A stretch of 64,000 bases of DNA from Bimuria novae-zelandiae CBS 107.79 (GCA_010015655.1 ML976680.1:619517-683516), one strand, 5' to 3'; shown: positions 44,739 through 58,886, counted from the stretch's first letter. Notes: generated from the sequence alone by a model not told the origin. Translations and numbers: made by a program.

Positions 44739-45660
44739 TTACATGCAAGCAGCACCGTCGATACCAATCACCTTGCCGTTTACCCAGTCACCATCCTGAG
44801 ATGCCAAGAAGCAGACCACACGGGCAATGTCGATGGGCTGACCAACGCGCTGGCAAGGAGACCAGGTAGAGGCGAAATCGTCAACCTCCTCGTCAGAGAG
44901 TTTGTCGCCATTGGGAATGTACTCGCGGCACACAGCGTGGTACATGTCGGTCTTGATACCACCTGGAGCGACGCAGTTGACGGTGATCCTCTTCTCACCG
45001 GCATCTGTGCAATCGTCAGTAGCAGTTCTTGGGAGAAGTGGGGAAATAGCAACATACCGATAGCCATGCACCTGGTGAAGGTCTCAATGGCACCCTTGGA
45101 ACCGGAGTATACGGCGTGCTTGGGTACACCTTTGGCCTGGCCGGTGATGGATCCCATGAGGATGATCCTGCCGCCGACCGACATCCTCTTGTATGCCTCC
45201 TTGGCAACGAAGAATTGTCCACGGGTGTTGATCTGCATAACACGGTCGTATTCCGCCTCCTCGACATCCTTGAAGTGACCGAAAGAGACAACACCTGAGT
45301 TGGAGCAGCAGATGTCGAGCTTGCCGAAGTGCTTGACAACCTCGTCCATGAGGTACTGGGTCTCCTTGACGTTGGCAACGTTGGCCTTGATGGAGATGGC
45401 ATCAGCGCCAGTCTTCAACTCCTTGATCTGCTTGACGACCTCCTCGGCAGCATCTTTGGCGTTAGCGTAGTTCACAGCGACGCTAGCACCACGGCGGGCG
45501 AGCTCAAGAGCCATCTCCTTGCCAATGCCACGGCCTGCGAAATGTAAGTCCGATGAAACCTCTCATGACGGCTGCATTGTTCTGGGAGAAGTTTACCAGA
45601 GCCAGTGACAACGGCGACCTTGCCCTGAAGGCTCCAGCTGGGGATCTCAGTGTTCGACAT
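44739..45660 (-). CDS. THR1: 1,3,8-trihydroxynaphthalene reductase (DHN-melanin)
   Basis: Three exons: 45597-45660, 45058-45534 and 44739-45004, with introns of 62 and 53 bp in phase; 268 aa. Classical SDR: cofactor loop TGSGRGIG (19-26), NYANAKDAAEEVV, CSNSGVVSFGHFKDV, catalytic S150, Y164 and K168 (GSITGQ...YSGSK). Long stretches equal those of known fungal naphthol reductases (Brn1, Thr1): KGVPKHAVYSGSKGAIETF, VAPGGIKTDMYHAVCREYIP and the C-terminal GKVIGIDGAACM. It uses NADPH to reduce 1,3,8-trihydroxynaphthalene to vermelone in DHN-melanin synthesis and is the target class of tricyclazole. The CMR1-type activator lies 4.3 kb upstream on the same strand. Confidence 0.96.
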
Positions 45661-48600
45661 GGTGATTTGGGAGGTAGTAGTGAAAGTCCCTAAAATGGGA
45701 ATTTGTAAGGACGTGTACTGGTGGGGTAGCTATTGAGCGAAGATGTGATGATGAATGAATTGATGATTGAGAGTGATCTTGAAAGGTTCAGATATATAGG
45801 CCTTTCAGCTTCGGTACTGCAGCGGAGAACTGGAGTCAGTCAATAGCCTGTCCGACAGCATTCTCCTGCCTTTGCACTCTTCGGCCGCGCAGTCTTCCTC
45901 ACAAACCTTCCACTGACACTCTCCGGAACGGTAAGGTCGGCCCAAGCCGCTCATCCGAGGCATGCTAATCCTCGAACGTGTACTCTCAAGAGCTCTCCCG
46001 ATGCGGAGTGGTTAGTTCCCGTAGGAGAGCCAGAGCCTCTTGTGTCAGGCATTGAGTCAGGCCAAGTAGTGGATAATATTATCGGACATGTGCGGGGCCG
46101 AAGCCTTTGAGATCTCCAGGTCCAGTAAAGACCGCTCTCAGCGAGAGCCATTCTCGCAGGATACCAGCCATCTCAACAATAGAGATTGCATTCCAATGAT
46201 TGAGTGTGTTGGATTATTGTCGGAAGGCTACCGTTCTGATGGTTGCAGTGTGCGGTCTGGACGGCTGAGGACGGAGAAAGGCCGGCGTGTGGCTAGCCTT
46301 TTGTGAACTAGCAGCATACCTCATGAACTCACTGTTAACTGTTGAACCTCTTAGTCTGCAAGTTAATGCAGTCGGGCAATGACGAGGATATCCCCGAATG
46401 CAATGCTATTCACTCCTCCATGCGCGTGGGTTGCACAAGGAGGGTTCGCTGAACTGGGTCATGTGATTATTCCCAACCCTGGACCCGCCGTGGACCCGTG
46501 GACTCGTGCAAGCGTGCCTGCCCAGGGGCCACCTCAACATCCTATGGCTCCCCATGCTCTTCTCCAGTATCAATATCTAGAAATGCAGATCCGAAAGCGC
46601 GACGCCCGGTTGTCTGAGAGCTCGGCAAAAGGAGGTGTTGCGGTCGACTTCGGACGTTCACACTTTCGGCTCCGCACTTCCACCTCAAGGTCGTCGGAGA
46701 TGGCACGCGCGCACCGGAATCCCGAACTTCATTCGAGCATCATGCTCAGGACACAAGAGATGCTGTAGAGCGCAATACTCTGCCATTTGTGAGAATGAAA
46801 GTGCTAATGGTGGCATTGGTGAAAGTATTGCAACCCGAAAATTTTGCTTACCTGGTTGGACACAAGGCGACACCTGGGAAGGCTTCAGGACATGCTGTTG
46901 AAATGAAGTATAGGCTTGGTTGCCTGCAGCTCATGATCCGAAGTGCCTGCAGCTGTCGTCGTGGCTGTCTTCATATATTTCTTTACGTTCTGGTCCTGGG
47001 TCGGCGGTAGCGTGCCTGTGGTACCATAGCCTACCCCTGGCGGGTACAAAACCTTTATGGACCTTGTTCGGCTCTCAGAAGGTAGTCGAAGCTCAAATGG
47101 CAGGTGACACATCGAGCCTCAAGCTACGAGTCGTCTAACGGGCTTCTGTGTGGCTCCCGACTGAAGCTCTGTGTGACTCACCTTTTCCGCTTCTCTGGAA
47201 CGTCTTTCAGGCAATAATAGGGCTTTATTTTTTTTTTTTTTCCGAAATCCGCGAGCCTGATATGAGATTTCAGCGGAGCAATAAAGTTGAATATTGCCTT
47301 GTTTTCGCGTGAACAGTGCACTGCACCTGGTCATCGAGACGAAGCCACAACGTAGAAAATCACGAATATATCAGCCAGAGTGCAAATTCGGATACATTTC
47401 GAGTTGAAACATTGATCAACTCCGGTGGAAAGCTTTTAGTGGCGTGATAGCACGGCAGTGTCTGATCTTCAAGCACACCTCTATGTGACGACCTTCCTCG
47501 TATATGCCGGCATCCTCCTGTGTGTATCATCTGATGAAGGTGCAACTTCAGACGCTCGGACCAGAGACTCATCTGATGAGTTTGGTGCTCGCTGGTCCCC
47601 TCATTGTCCGTAGCCTCAGGCTAACCCCCGGATCTGCGACTGGCTTCTGGGACCGAGCAGCGATCCTCGTCACATAAAACAGGGTACTCCAGCATGCAAT
47701 ATCGCAAGCCAGGTCCTTTATTTAGCCTAGCATGCTTCCACAAACCGAAGAGGCTGGTGAACTTGGCAAAACTGTGCAATAGTATCCAAGTCCCCCTCCA
47801 GTCAAAGCTGTATAAGTCGAATATTTCTGAGCGAATACGAATTTCATGGGGAGCCGATTTGAACATAAATCATCTTGCTGAGTGCTAGGGGCTGTTTACG
47901 ACGAGAAAGGACCGATGGGACATGAGATAGGTGTTGGTGTTGCAGGTCGTCGATGTGGTCTAGCATTGCCTATGCACATGTGTCTGGAAAAAGTGCCCCA
48001 CTCGTAACGGAGCTGCATCGTGCACGCGTCCCCCTTTCTTTCTCGTCAGTAGTACCCCTCAATTCCCGAATCCAGTGCCCTTTGTAACAGTAAATTGTGG
48101 AGCACCGGTACCAGGAACTTCCGACTCACCGTCCTACAAGCAGGATCCGCGTTCTGAATTAGGTCGGAGTTGGTATGTGGTTTGAGGATCGTTTAGGCAC
48201 TTTCCGAACGGACAGTTATCTGTGTACGCATGCTATTGATAGTGCGGGCAGCCGTGGGGTACCCGGAGTACTATTGCTTTTAGGCGGTGTTGTGGTTCGT
48301 AGTTGGTTATGATGCGTTTGGGAAAGCAGTGTACGTACCATGCAGCAGTGACTCTTCAGATAGTAAGGTAGCGACTGTTCTACACGGAAATTTCTTGGTG
48401 AAACAGTTTAGAAGTGCGCAAAGAACGCAGGACTGTAGTAGATTGTGTTAGAAAAAGATGCATGGATCTACACCATGTTTGTGTCGATCCCCTACGTCCT
48501 GTATACCGTAGCGCTAGGCACATCTCAAGAGGGGCCGCGTAAGCTGGCTCAAGCCTACTTCTGCAGGCGTGCCGTTTGGGGCGCAAAATCCCCTCGACGT

Positions 48601-49974
48601 GTGACCTGGAGCAGCACCTCATCGTATAGAACGTGGTACGTAACCCCCAGTGTACGTCACATTTCTCATCCCAAGCCCTTCCACTCTACACCCACCATCC
48701 ATACAATTTTACCCCTCAATCCCCTATCAAAATATCCATCTATATGGAAGTATATTTGTTTTGTCTGTCCGGGCGTACTGCACCAATCTGCACCACCAAT
48801 CACCCGTTCCAATAGCCTTGCATGTCCTCATCATGTCCTCATCATAGCATCCTTGGAACGCATGATCGGGCCGTGTACTGTACACCGTTCTGTGCCGGGA
48901 CGCACAATGGCTTGCTCATACCACTGACCTGCATACGTGCGACGCAAGTTTGTGAACGGTGTACCGTTGAGCGGAACATGCCCTACCGGATACAGATAGG
49001 GCAGTCCTACCCTTATCATAGGCGGCGCGGGCGATAGAAAACCGGGTAAGTTGCCAGACAGCAACCGTTGCTAGAGTCAAGCTACTACACTACACGATAT
49101 CTTCGGGCCTCCCTGACAATCACCGATGCCTGGCGGTGTACCTAAGGTATACCGTTGCTGCTCGGGTGCACTGTGGAATAAGTGGTTCTGTCTTCATTGG
49201 TTCCATTTACTCACCGGGTTATTATCACACTGTGTCACAACCTCTCATCAAAAGCATCATTCAGAGAGCCGTAAGCCTTCGACCATCTTTGCTATTGCCG
49301 TTTACCGTCGGCCTATACCGTCGTCAAACGCACGACCCCGCCATCGGTCCACCTCTGCCTCGAGACCGATAACCCGCCGACAAGCACAAACGCTACCGAA
49401 CCTGAAACAACAATTTCCCTACCCGAAAAGCAATTACCGATGGACGAGAACGTATATAAGTGGAGACGTACACAGAAAGAGATGGATTTGTGATGAAAGA
49501 GGTGGACTACGTTGTTGAAGTACTCGCGTGAAGTGGTGCGGGCCTCGGTGTCAGGATGGTGCTACAAACGGACTTAGTGCTTGAAGGACTGAAAGAGGTG
49601 GCTCTAATGGACGGAGATGGGACGAGGGAGTGAAGACCCAAGTGTGCTTGCACGCAAAGACACCGGAAGAGACGGAAGAGGATGGTGTGCAAGAATATGT
49701 CGATGTTATTACCGCGAGTGTACTATGCATTACCGAGGAGCTTTTCAGGTCCGCTGGATCATAAAGCGGCCAACCCTCCGAAGCCCAAGCCTGGCACCTA
49801 TGTACGAACATTTGAACGCCCACAAAGCACCGCTCGCTGAACGCCAATCGAACGCCGAACCGCCTAATCTTAAATGCCGCCTGAAGAAAAAGATCCAAGA
49901 GCACTTCCGGATCGAATGTGTGAAGGGACATCTATCGACAGAAAGGAAAAAAGATAGAGGACACCGTGGGTGAC
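45661..49974. other. 4.3 kb spacer between THR1-like and CMR1-like genes
   Basis: Contains the reductase promoter (TATA-like run 45792-45798) and, as far as I can read, no gene: only short ORFs on both strands. It includes a poly-T tract near 47227-47242. Base composition is ordinary, not RIP-like. Long regulatory DNA or unrecognised decayed sequence are both possible. Confidence 0.5.
45792..45798 (-). promoter_or_regulatory. TATA-like run upstream of THR1-like gene
   Basis: TATATAT on the minus strand about 130 bp upstream of the start codon. Confidence 0.4.
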
Positions 49975-52900
49975 TTAGCCTCTCGCTAGCTTCTCGAGCT
50001 TCCCACGAATACCATCGGAGAACCTCGTCGCAATGCCCTCGTCAATCACCTCGACGCAATGCAAGAGTACTGTGAAGCCGTTGTCAATGGCAACCGGCGT
50101 TCCGTCACGCTTAGTGAGGGTAGGAATCCCCTCTCGCCGCGTTACATACCGCACAATGACAGGATCATTCGCCTGCAGCCGGTCAATCGCCACTGAACCC
50201 CCCGGCGGTGTGTATTGGCCCTGGTGGCCAGGACTTGTCGATTCAGTGTGAGTCAAGGCGTCCGTCCAGAGGACCAGCGAGGCCCGGTAGATAGCACCGG
50301 GCCACCATGGAGGGCGAATGCCCTTTGGCATCTCTCGGATGATGCGCATTATCTGGCCAGAGTGAAAGATAGCCTCGTGTACATCCGAGATGCACTTCTT
50401 GTGGATCCAGAGCATTTGCTGGTAGGATCCGTCAACACCTTCCCTCCGCGCCAGACGCTCGATTTCTGGGAAATTGGTAACAGCGTTCATGCTGATGAGA
50501 TGGAACATGACGAGATTGGCCTGCATTATTGAGCACAGTGTGTTCACCGCCATGTAGCGCTCCGCCAACTCAAACCACCTCTGCAGCAGTGACTGCACCT
50601 CCTCAAGTCGCACGCGGGTGGATGCAGCAGTTACAGCTCGCGAACGCTGCCTTGAAGACGTGCTATCTGAAAAACAGCTAAGGAGCTGGCAGTATTGACA
50701 CACCATAGTCTGCAGGGGATGCAACAGGAGACGAAGGTGCAGTGGCGTGAGCTGGATGTCCTGGGCAATGATCTCGTCATCGAGGAAGTGGCGGAACAAG
50801 TCTCTCAAGCTCAACGGACGAGCTCCAGATCCTATCGAGGAGTAACCGTTCGTGAACTCGTGCACTTTGCTGAAAACTTCAGACCACTCGGAGGCGTTGG
50901 TTGCTTGCCAGAGGGCATCAGAGTCAGGCATCGGTGCACCAAATTCCGTCACAGAGAATAAGGGAGCGGTGTCGTGGAACAGGGATAGATCTTGATCGAC
51001 CATCACCCACGAATAGATGAGGCTGTGAGGATGTTAGTAAGCGGCGTCACGTGACTCAGATTTGCCCGGGCTTGGTCGCATGGACCCGAGGCTGGCAGGA
51101 TCTTCACTTACCGACTGCGACCTTCGTGCTGGATCCAATCTCCCCACAACGCATCCGTCCTGTTGCCGTTCGCGTGTGGTGTCGAAATTCGTTGAGGTTC
51201 GAGAATGCCTGAATGCCGCAGCATGGCGAAGTACATGCCGCGCTGACCCATGGCAATGTCCATTTGCCACTTGTCTCCGCTCCAGGCGGCCTGAACAGTG
51301 AAGAGCAGGGCAGCACGCAAGACGATCGGATCACCAGCCATGATGATGTTCTTCTCCACTAGATCGAATAAGGAGATGCGACATGCCTCGGTTAAGCCAC
51401 CAGTCAACCAACGCGCTTCGATAGACGGGATGGTCATCGCGCCCTGAGCAATCATCATGAGGATCAGAAGACTCGATGCTTTATCGTTGTAATTCTGCAT
51501 CAGCTCATTCGCATCTAGTGTTCCACGCGAAGTAGTAGGGTAGAAGCGCTCGAAGGAGTCGGCATATGAACGAAGGAAGAGGTCCAACACCGGCGCAGGA
51601 GGCAGAAGAATAAAGTTGGATGCGGTTGAGCCTGGCGATTCACTGCTTGAGCTGCTCATTCCGTCTTTGTGGATGTCCAGGGCTTTGTGTAGGAAGCTCT
51701 GCGTGATAGCGAGGAGTTTGTCTCGGGTTGACTCATAGAGCTTGGCTACATCTACTCGTCCGCCTTGCGGGAACTCGGTCTCATCCCACGAAGGCCTCCA
51801 GTTACTCCACCCCTCGTGGTTTCTTAGACTCTGTTCAAGGCGCTCCAGATTGAGCCTCGCAGTGCGAGGACACGAACTGGAAGAGATTGATGGGGTGCAG
51901 CGGAACACGGTCCACCCATCCTGTGCAGCAATGATCGCATCCAGGTCCGGAACACCAGCATCGACGATGGAGTTCTGCCTGTTTGAGGGGTAGAACATGG
52001 AGGCTGAACTACCAATCTGCAAGTCCGAGAACGACTCGTCCATCCTTGGCGTTTGGATAGGCGTCTGAACCGGGCCGAATGTTTGAGTAGGCGACATCTC
52101 TGGAATCATGCCGAGAATACCATCAGTTGGTGGGCCCATACTCATATCCATGTTCATGGACATGATCAGAGATGGGTCGATTCTCATGGGCTCGAAGTCC
52201 TGACCCATTGACATCGTGCTCCATGGATCCATCATAAACCGTGGACTGGCATCGTCCGAGTGGTTCTGAATTGTCCCCACAAAATCTTCGTACCCCGACA
52301 TGGGTGTCTGTGAAATAAACCCATTGACCGGCGTGGACAGAGGTGACAAGACTGTTGGCATAGCTGCGGGAAGTCCACTGGTCGGCGATTGTTCGAAGAA
52401 GGGTGGTGTGGTTGTGGCGATGGGTAGGTGGAGGGGCTTGTCCTCTGGCGGAGGATGCTGCAGTTGCTGTACAGGTTGCGAAACGGAGGGATTCCGTGAG
52501 TGCGGTGCAGAAAGCGGTTGCGGTGACTGCGTCTGCCCATTGGACGTCTGCTGGGACGGTGGTACCTGCGGGTTCACAGTCTGCGGTTGTGATTGCGCCG
52601 GCAATTGCCCGTCGCGCGCTGGAGAGTTCCCGCCCGAGTTGTCCTGTGAATCATTGTTTGATTCACTTGATCCACTGCCAGTGTTCTCGCCAGGCGGTAT
52701 CACTCTGTTGACATTCTTGGAGGCTCGACGTGTGGGACGCAAAGTACATTTCAGGTTTCGCTGTGCACATCGACTGCACGGAAACTTCTTGTCACACTTT
52801 GTCTTCGTCTTCGCGCAGTTGCTGCAGGCGATTGGCGTCCGACCCGCCGACTTGGGGATGATTCCAGCATTCGGTGGAAGCCCTTCTTGGTTGTTCGCAT

Positions 52901-53173
52901 CGCGACCGTGTACTGTGTAGTGCCTCTGGAGCAGATCCCTGGAGGCCCATTCAGTATACCTGTCTCTTTCGAAGATTACAGACAGACTTACCGACGAGCG
53001 AAACTCATATGACATGTAAAACATTTGAAGGGTTTGACATTCGTATCTACAACAGACGGTCAGCTCGTCCAGGAATACTCCAAAGACGAAGAGTCGACCT
53101 TACGGGTAAGGATGTGTCTTTCGAGATGTTCGTCCCGGGTAAAGGATTGTCCACAGTAGGTGCAGAAAACCAT
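49975..53173 (-). CDS. CMR1: CMR1/PIG1-type melanin regulator (two C2H2 fingers + Zn2Cys6)
   Basis: Four exons: 53104-53173, 52992-53046, 51112-52938 and 49975-51022, with introns of 57, 53 and 89 bp in phase; 999 aa. Finger 1 is C4, C7, H20, H24 (MVFCTYCGQSFTRDEHLERH); finger 2 is C32, C35, H48, H52 (KCFTCHMSFARRDLLQRHYT). The Zn(II)2Cys6 cluster is C80-x2-C-x6-C-x5-C-x2-C-x6-C106 (ACSNCAKTKTKC...CSRCAQRNLKC). This unusual C2H2+Zn2Cys6 order defines Cmr1, Pig1 and Amr1, nuclear activators of DHN-melanin genes. A Pro/Gln/Ser-rich region follows, then a fungal TF regulatory region (ILMMIAQGAMTIPS, AWSGDKWQMDIAMGQRGMYF) through to the C-terminus. The two small 5' exons that carry the fingers are easily missed by ORF calling. 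Confidence 0.95.
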
Positions 53174-55137
53174 CTTGGAGAGCCGATACTGGGACGGTTC
53201 CCGTGAAGAGAGAGGGCTCCTTTGTTGTCAAGTATTGATGTGGAGTACAAGTTTGAGGCGTGGTTGAGGTGAGTGTTAGCGCTCAAAGCGTACCACATAC
53301 ATGTGAACGAAAAATGACAATGGCTGGCAGCGTAGTGGCAGGATATGGCGAAGATATGATACGGCGAACCGCGGGGACGATGACAGACCGAACTCGAACA
53401 GCTAATAGTCAAGGTCGTGATGTATAAGGGTTCGTGCTTCGCCTGGAATAGTCCCTGACCCGGGGCAGTAAGGCGTAATTGGCGAGAGCAACGGATGACT
53501 AGGAGCTACCTGACAATACTCTAGCAACGCAGGCTAGGTCCTGATTTTGGAAGTTTCAAGACGGTGGATAGTGGAGCCAGAGTCGGCTTCGAGCTTTTGT
53601 CAGGTAGGTAGACTGCGGTCCTAGCGGGCGACCGTGCTGATGAACGAGGTCTAGGAGGAAGAGGACCAGCAGAGCAAAAGCAAAGCACGAAGAACAGACA
53701 AAGACGGGGCAGACAGTTTCAGGGAATATCGGACGCGGTGGTGGGTACGACGGCGGAGATGAGCTTGCACCTGTCTGCTGGATATGCCATTCCCAACACG
53801 GCGTATCGTCGCATAATCAAGAAGAGAAGCGCAGCTACGATGATCATCGATTGCTGGCCCGAAAACAACGCCCGGCTAGTGCCTGGGATTCCGTTACATG
53901 GGGCGCCAGGGGCTCATCTTAGCACCAGCGCCATCGCGCCAGGATATGGAGCGGTCTTGGTCGATCGGCGCGAACTGGGGGTGCTGGCATGTGCGGTGCC
54001 GGAGAGGGAGCTAGCTGTGCCACAGCCAGCGGCCAGCGGCCAGCGGGTCGAATGCGTAGCTCGAGGCGAGCACGGACCTCGAGCATGCTGGTGCGAATAT
54101 GACGGTAATGAATTCGTGTATTCTGCACCTGCATGCGGTCAAGAGTACCGGCGCGTGGGTGTGGTACACGCCCTTCCCCTTTGGGATCATGACGCTGCAG
54201 TGCTCGTATTCCGCAGGCCTATGAGCAGCACCGGGACCCTTGTCCGCAAGATATCGCTCACGACCACAGTGTCTTCGCACGCCGTGCAGCAGCGTGCTGT
54301 ATCCGGACATACCAGCTCTTCCTGCTACCCAAGTAAATAAAATTTCAAAGGAAGCAGCAGCCTTTCATAAATTCATCCGAGAGCTTTAAGTGGTGTAAGC
54401 CCACCCACGTTTATAACTTCTTATTATAATATCACGATTTTGATGAAACCATACCTAAATGTGCACTTTTACAACTTTTAAAATGAAAATATCTAATGTT
54501 TAATCCTCATCAAATTTAACTCATTCGTTTTAACACAATATTCTATTTTCTAAAACCTAAATAACATTAATAGAAGCATTGAGTAAAAAGGGAATTTAAC
54601 CTGTTAAGAATTTACTACGCTAGTAGCTCTAAAACACACGAGGAAACCGCTGGACTGTTGGTGCGTGTAGCCGTCATCATGTTATTGACTCTTAGCTCGA
54701 GTCCTCGCGGCTCCACATAGTGGAGGACGTGCCGCTCGCAGCCCTTCGGCCCAATCAAAGCAGCTCCGCTTGGCCCGAACATGCTCGTTTTTTTCGACAT
54801 GTTGATATGCTTGAGCAGTTTCATATGAAGCCAAAGTTGTGCCTGGCGATCGTCGAGCAATAAGTCACAATCCACGTCGCGGGCGTGTTGCTTTTGGGAG
54901 CCCATCGGTTCGCGGCTATTTGGAGTCAAATATATAAACATCACTGATAGGATCTGCTGGCATGGTTCGCTTGCGCCAACAGGGGATTGTTCGGCCCGTT
55001 CAAGCTTTGCTTGGCCGTCACGGCCGGGAAGCAGCCTTGCAACTCGTCCACCCGCGCACTAAAATCCCCATGAAATGCACGAGTAAAACGGCTGGCCGCG
55101 CCCCTCAACGAGCATCTTGATGAGATGAGGACCCCTT

Positions 55138-55158
55138 GAGATCTGAGATCTGAGATCT
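55138..55158 (+). repeat. Three tandem GAGATCT units
   Basis: GAGATCT three times in a row, 21 bp. Confidence 0.9.
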
Positions 55159-58100
55159 TGATTAGTCCCGGTAAGGTGTGCTGTCAATAGAATCAAGGGT
55201 AGTATCGGACATGCCGTTCTCATTCATTCTCTCCGCGGCTTCTCAATTGACGCGCTGAGTGCGCAGTGAGACATTGCGTTGCACATATTGGCATCAGCCC
55301 TTCGGCTGCACCGCGAGTCTCAACAATGTTCACATAAGCAACATCGAAATTGTAAACAAGTCTCTCTGCGCTTCAAGCGGGATTCTAGATACGGTTAGAT
55401 TGAGCAGAACACCGACATCTTGATTTACTTACATGCGCTTAAAGTGCTCGGCAGAGCTGGACCGGCAGTCGAGTACGCAGCAGGGTACATGGGCCGACTG
55501 CTATCATGATGTATCCAATTCCTCATCGTTACCATCACCATTCTTCTTTCCAGAGTGTTGCGTTATCAGTTGCACAGCACTTGATTCTGGGGCGTTTTTG
55601 CAGATCTCGCTGAGGCTGCCTGACCCTGGGCCGATTACGCTGCTAATGACCCAGGGAAGCCGAGTCGGCCTTGGGCGACCACGACGAGCCTGCACCAATT
55701 GCTGACGAACACGAACCAAAGCGAAGGTCAAAACTCCATACCACGCATGTACAGTAGTGCAATTGTTCGAACGCTGCTTGAGCTTCTGGATAGAATGGAG
55801 GAGATCGCTGCTCGCTTACGGAAACCCCGGCTGTCGATCCTACGACCGTAGCTCCAAAAGCGGAACTGTATGGTCGTGCACAAAGACGCCGACTGAAGCG
55901 CGTGGCTTACCGCTCGCGGTGTGGAATTTTTGCTGTCCAAGGGTCCAAAGAAGCTCGGTACGTGCGACCAAAACTTGGTACACGACTCGTAGAGCACTGG
56001 AAATAGGGGTATTGGCGTGCTGCGTGCGCGCCGATACTCGTGGGAACAAAGTTAACCGCCTAGTTCCCCGCACCGTCCAACGCATGTTACCCACTGACGA
56101 TGTTCACGATTCCCAGCCTGGCCGAAACATTGTATGGCACGCAAACTATCGTTTCACGGACCAATTTATCGCGAAAGCCAACAAGCGCCTGCTTCAACAT
56201 TATTGAAACAACAATGGTGAGGACCGAAACATCTGGTGAAGATATTCCAGAAGGTTTCGCATATTATCGCCGACTGTTTTCCTCGTATGCGTCGTATGCT
56301 TGCTGTCAAGGAATGCCCAGCTGCTTCAAGCGAACAGTGACATGCACAAACTGACCGCCAGGAACACGAATCACTCAACGATCGCCGCTGCACACTCGGC
56401 AATTGCTCGCCCTAGCGAGTCCAGGAATTATGACCCTTATGGAACCTTGTGAATAGTGTTTGGAGGCGGATGTCTCCTTTCTCAAGATCCACCCTGGAGG
56501 CGAGACGCTGAAAATAGCAGTGCCTTGAAACCCAGGTCCTTCGGAGTAGGTAAACAAGAGCGCAGCATCGAGAATGGTACCATGCTGGAAGACGACCCGT
56601 ACCTCGCCGCTCGACACGCCCAGTGACGACGATGTCATGCGTAGGCCGTTCAGCCGCGGGAGAAGGCGCCAGCGTGAGTGCCGAGTGCCGAGCAACATGC
56701 TGCAAAAGAGCTCGCCATGAAGCCTAGCGGGATACGAGCTGCGGTCGTTCAAGGAGATAGGTGGCGACAATCTTTGTTATGGGCAGCTCGCCGCCTTATC
56801 GAGAGGGGAAGTAGACGACAGTGGTATCGTGTGGCTGCAGCTGCGCCAGACTGCTGCACTGTCGCTGCTTGCTGTCAGGCTTTCGCTTGTCGGCGGTGAA
56901 GCTGACGATCATTTGGAATTCAGCTCTTAGGTGAACACGTTTGATTGGTCGTAAGCAGTGGCACACGTAGAAATAGAGGAGAGAGTTCAACTGAAGTTGC
57001 AGCAAGCTTTGTGACCGTCTAGGGTACACTCAACAAGTCGCCGCTTCCTTCTTCACCGAAAATGACGTCATTTGGCCAAGAAGGGCCTGGGGCGCTCCTA
57101 CTCCGCTGACAATGATACGGCAGGGGCCATAACTAGAGGGAATGGCCTGGCGTCTCATCAACAACAGTCTTGGCAGCGGGATAGTAGTTGTGCAAGATCT
57201 AATTCACTGTCAAAAACGACTTTCATTCATATCCGGATCTCCTCCCGGCAATTCGGCTGACTCACCTAAGCTGCATCAAAACAGGGCTGTCTCACCGTTT
57301 GGGCGTGTCAGGTGGGGGTAGCGGCGTGGGGATGAGTGCCCAAACATCAAGATCAAGTCGACGAAATCAGGACCGCCACGTTCTCTGTGAGACCAAGGGA
57401 GATGGTGGCTCATGCAGGGTTGATGTGCTCGAATATTGGTGGCCTGCGGAAAGGGCTGCGATGGAGTGAGAACGAGCGGACGGCTGCGGCCACAGCGCGG
57501 GGTACAACTACTGCCTTTTCCAATGTCCCAATCAGTGCTGGCAACGAAAGACTCGCTCTCGCCACTAGCTGACGCGACCTTCAGCTGTTCCGTTATCGAG
57601 ACTATCTTGCCGAACGTTACGCATCGACTCTGAATCACTCGTGGTGCTTACTATTCCTCCGACCCCCGCTAACATGTAGTGGGGGTATAGCTGATTAGCA
57701 CACTCTATAAGTCTGTCCTATTTCACAGGTGGAGTTTGGATCCTTCGCCTCTGGGCATTGAACACTCACTTGAGTATTACGTTTGTTAGACATTCCGGAC
57801 AACCCTCCCACTGGCCTGGAGCCATGGACAAACTTGGGGGTGCATGTGCATGGCTTACCATAGGTACTAATGCATGAAAGAGCATCACTACGCAGTGTGC
57901 GGTACGCATATCGCATTCGCATATAGGGACTTACACGGAAGGCTTGAACGCGAGGTTCCGGAACGCCTACAATTGTACTATAATCAAAGAGTATACTTAA
58001 CCATGGCCCGCACCTGTCAGTCAAAGCATAGTGGCGTAGCGTTCGCAGGCCTAAGCCTGCCACTACTCTATAATCGGCACCAACCCCACAACACATATCT

Positions 58101-58886
58101 GCACACAGTCATCAGCTTACTCGAACAACAAGTTTATGTGGACGGCTAGAAGCAGCGTGAAACTTCACAAGGACGGCCTAGAGCACGAACCAGCCACAAG
58201 ACAGTCTAGATCAAACGGTGGGCTAATGGCACCTTCCAGCACCATGCCAGTGGTCATGCAGCTACTGTCTCGTCACACTACCTTGTTCTAACTTCTTACT
58301 TGATTATAAGCTAGGATAGAGATCAACATGAACAAATGGCTCAAGAGGCCTCGTTTGTATGCCACCGATCGAAAGAGAAAACAAGGTGCTGTCTAATGTG
58401 TACGTGCTTCGTAAACTTTGAACAGTCCTCCTGAGAAAGGCATGACAAATCATCATTAGATCACCAAGGCAACTGGAGATTACCATTCTGCTTCAGCAGA
58501 TTAGCAACCATTGAATAGCATTCTAGATGGCCCAAAAACCTCCCATAGAGGGGAATACTGGCTTACATCTTGCCCGTCGAGAGCTGATGCAATCTAGCCT
58601 ACCTCAAAGCTGTGTGAAGCATACACTACTAAATCCACATGAGATCAGAGCTGATTGTATCGATAACGTGGAGGATCGGGTGGATGACAATCGGTCTACA
58701 CAAGCCAGCCCGCTCCCGTCCGTCTGATGGGCGCCATACCGTCTGACGGGAGCTTCGTTCCGCTGAGCAAGCTCAAGCGACTACGACCTAGATACATGAC
58801 AGCCGTTGCACCGCCATCTTGGCGAATGAGGGAAGTATGGCCACACATCAAACACCACAGTATGCGAGCCATCCTGGCGCCATGCG

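Noticed and set aside
53738..54340. 200-codon plus ORF upstream of CMR1
   Set aside because: No ATG at its start, no recognisable motif, internal Ala/Val/Arg bias typical of chance ORFs in GC-rich DNA.
56375..56770. Minus-strand ORF with partly protein-like text (VRVVFQHGTILDAALLF)
   Set aside because: Short, without domain, flanking exons or repeat partner; could be a fragment but cannot be supported.
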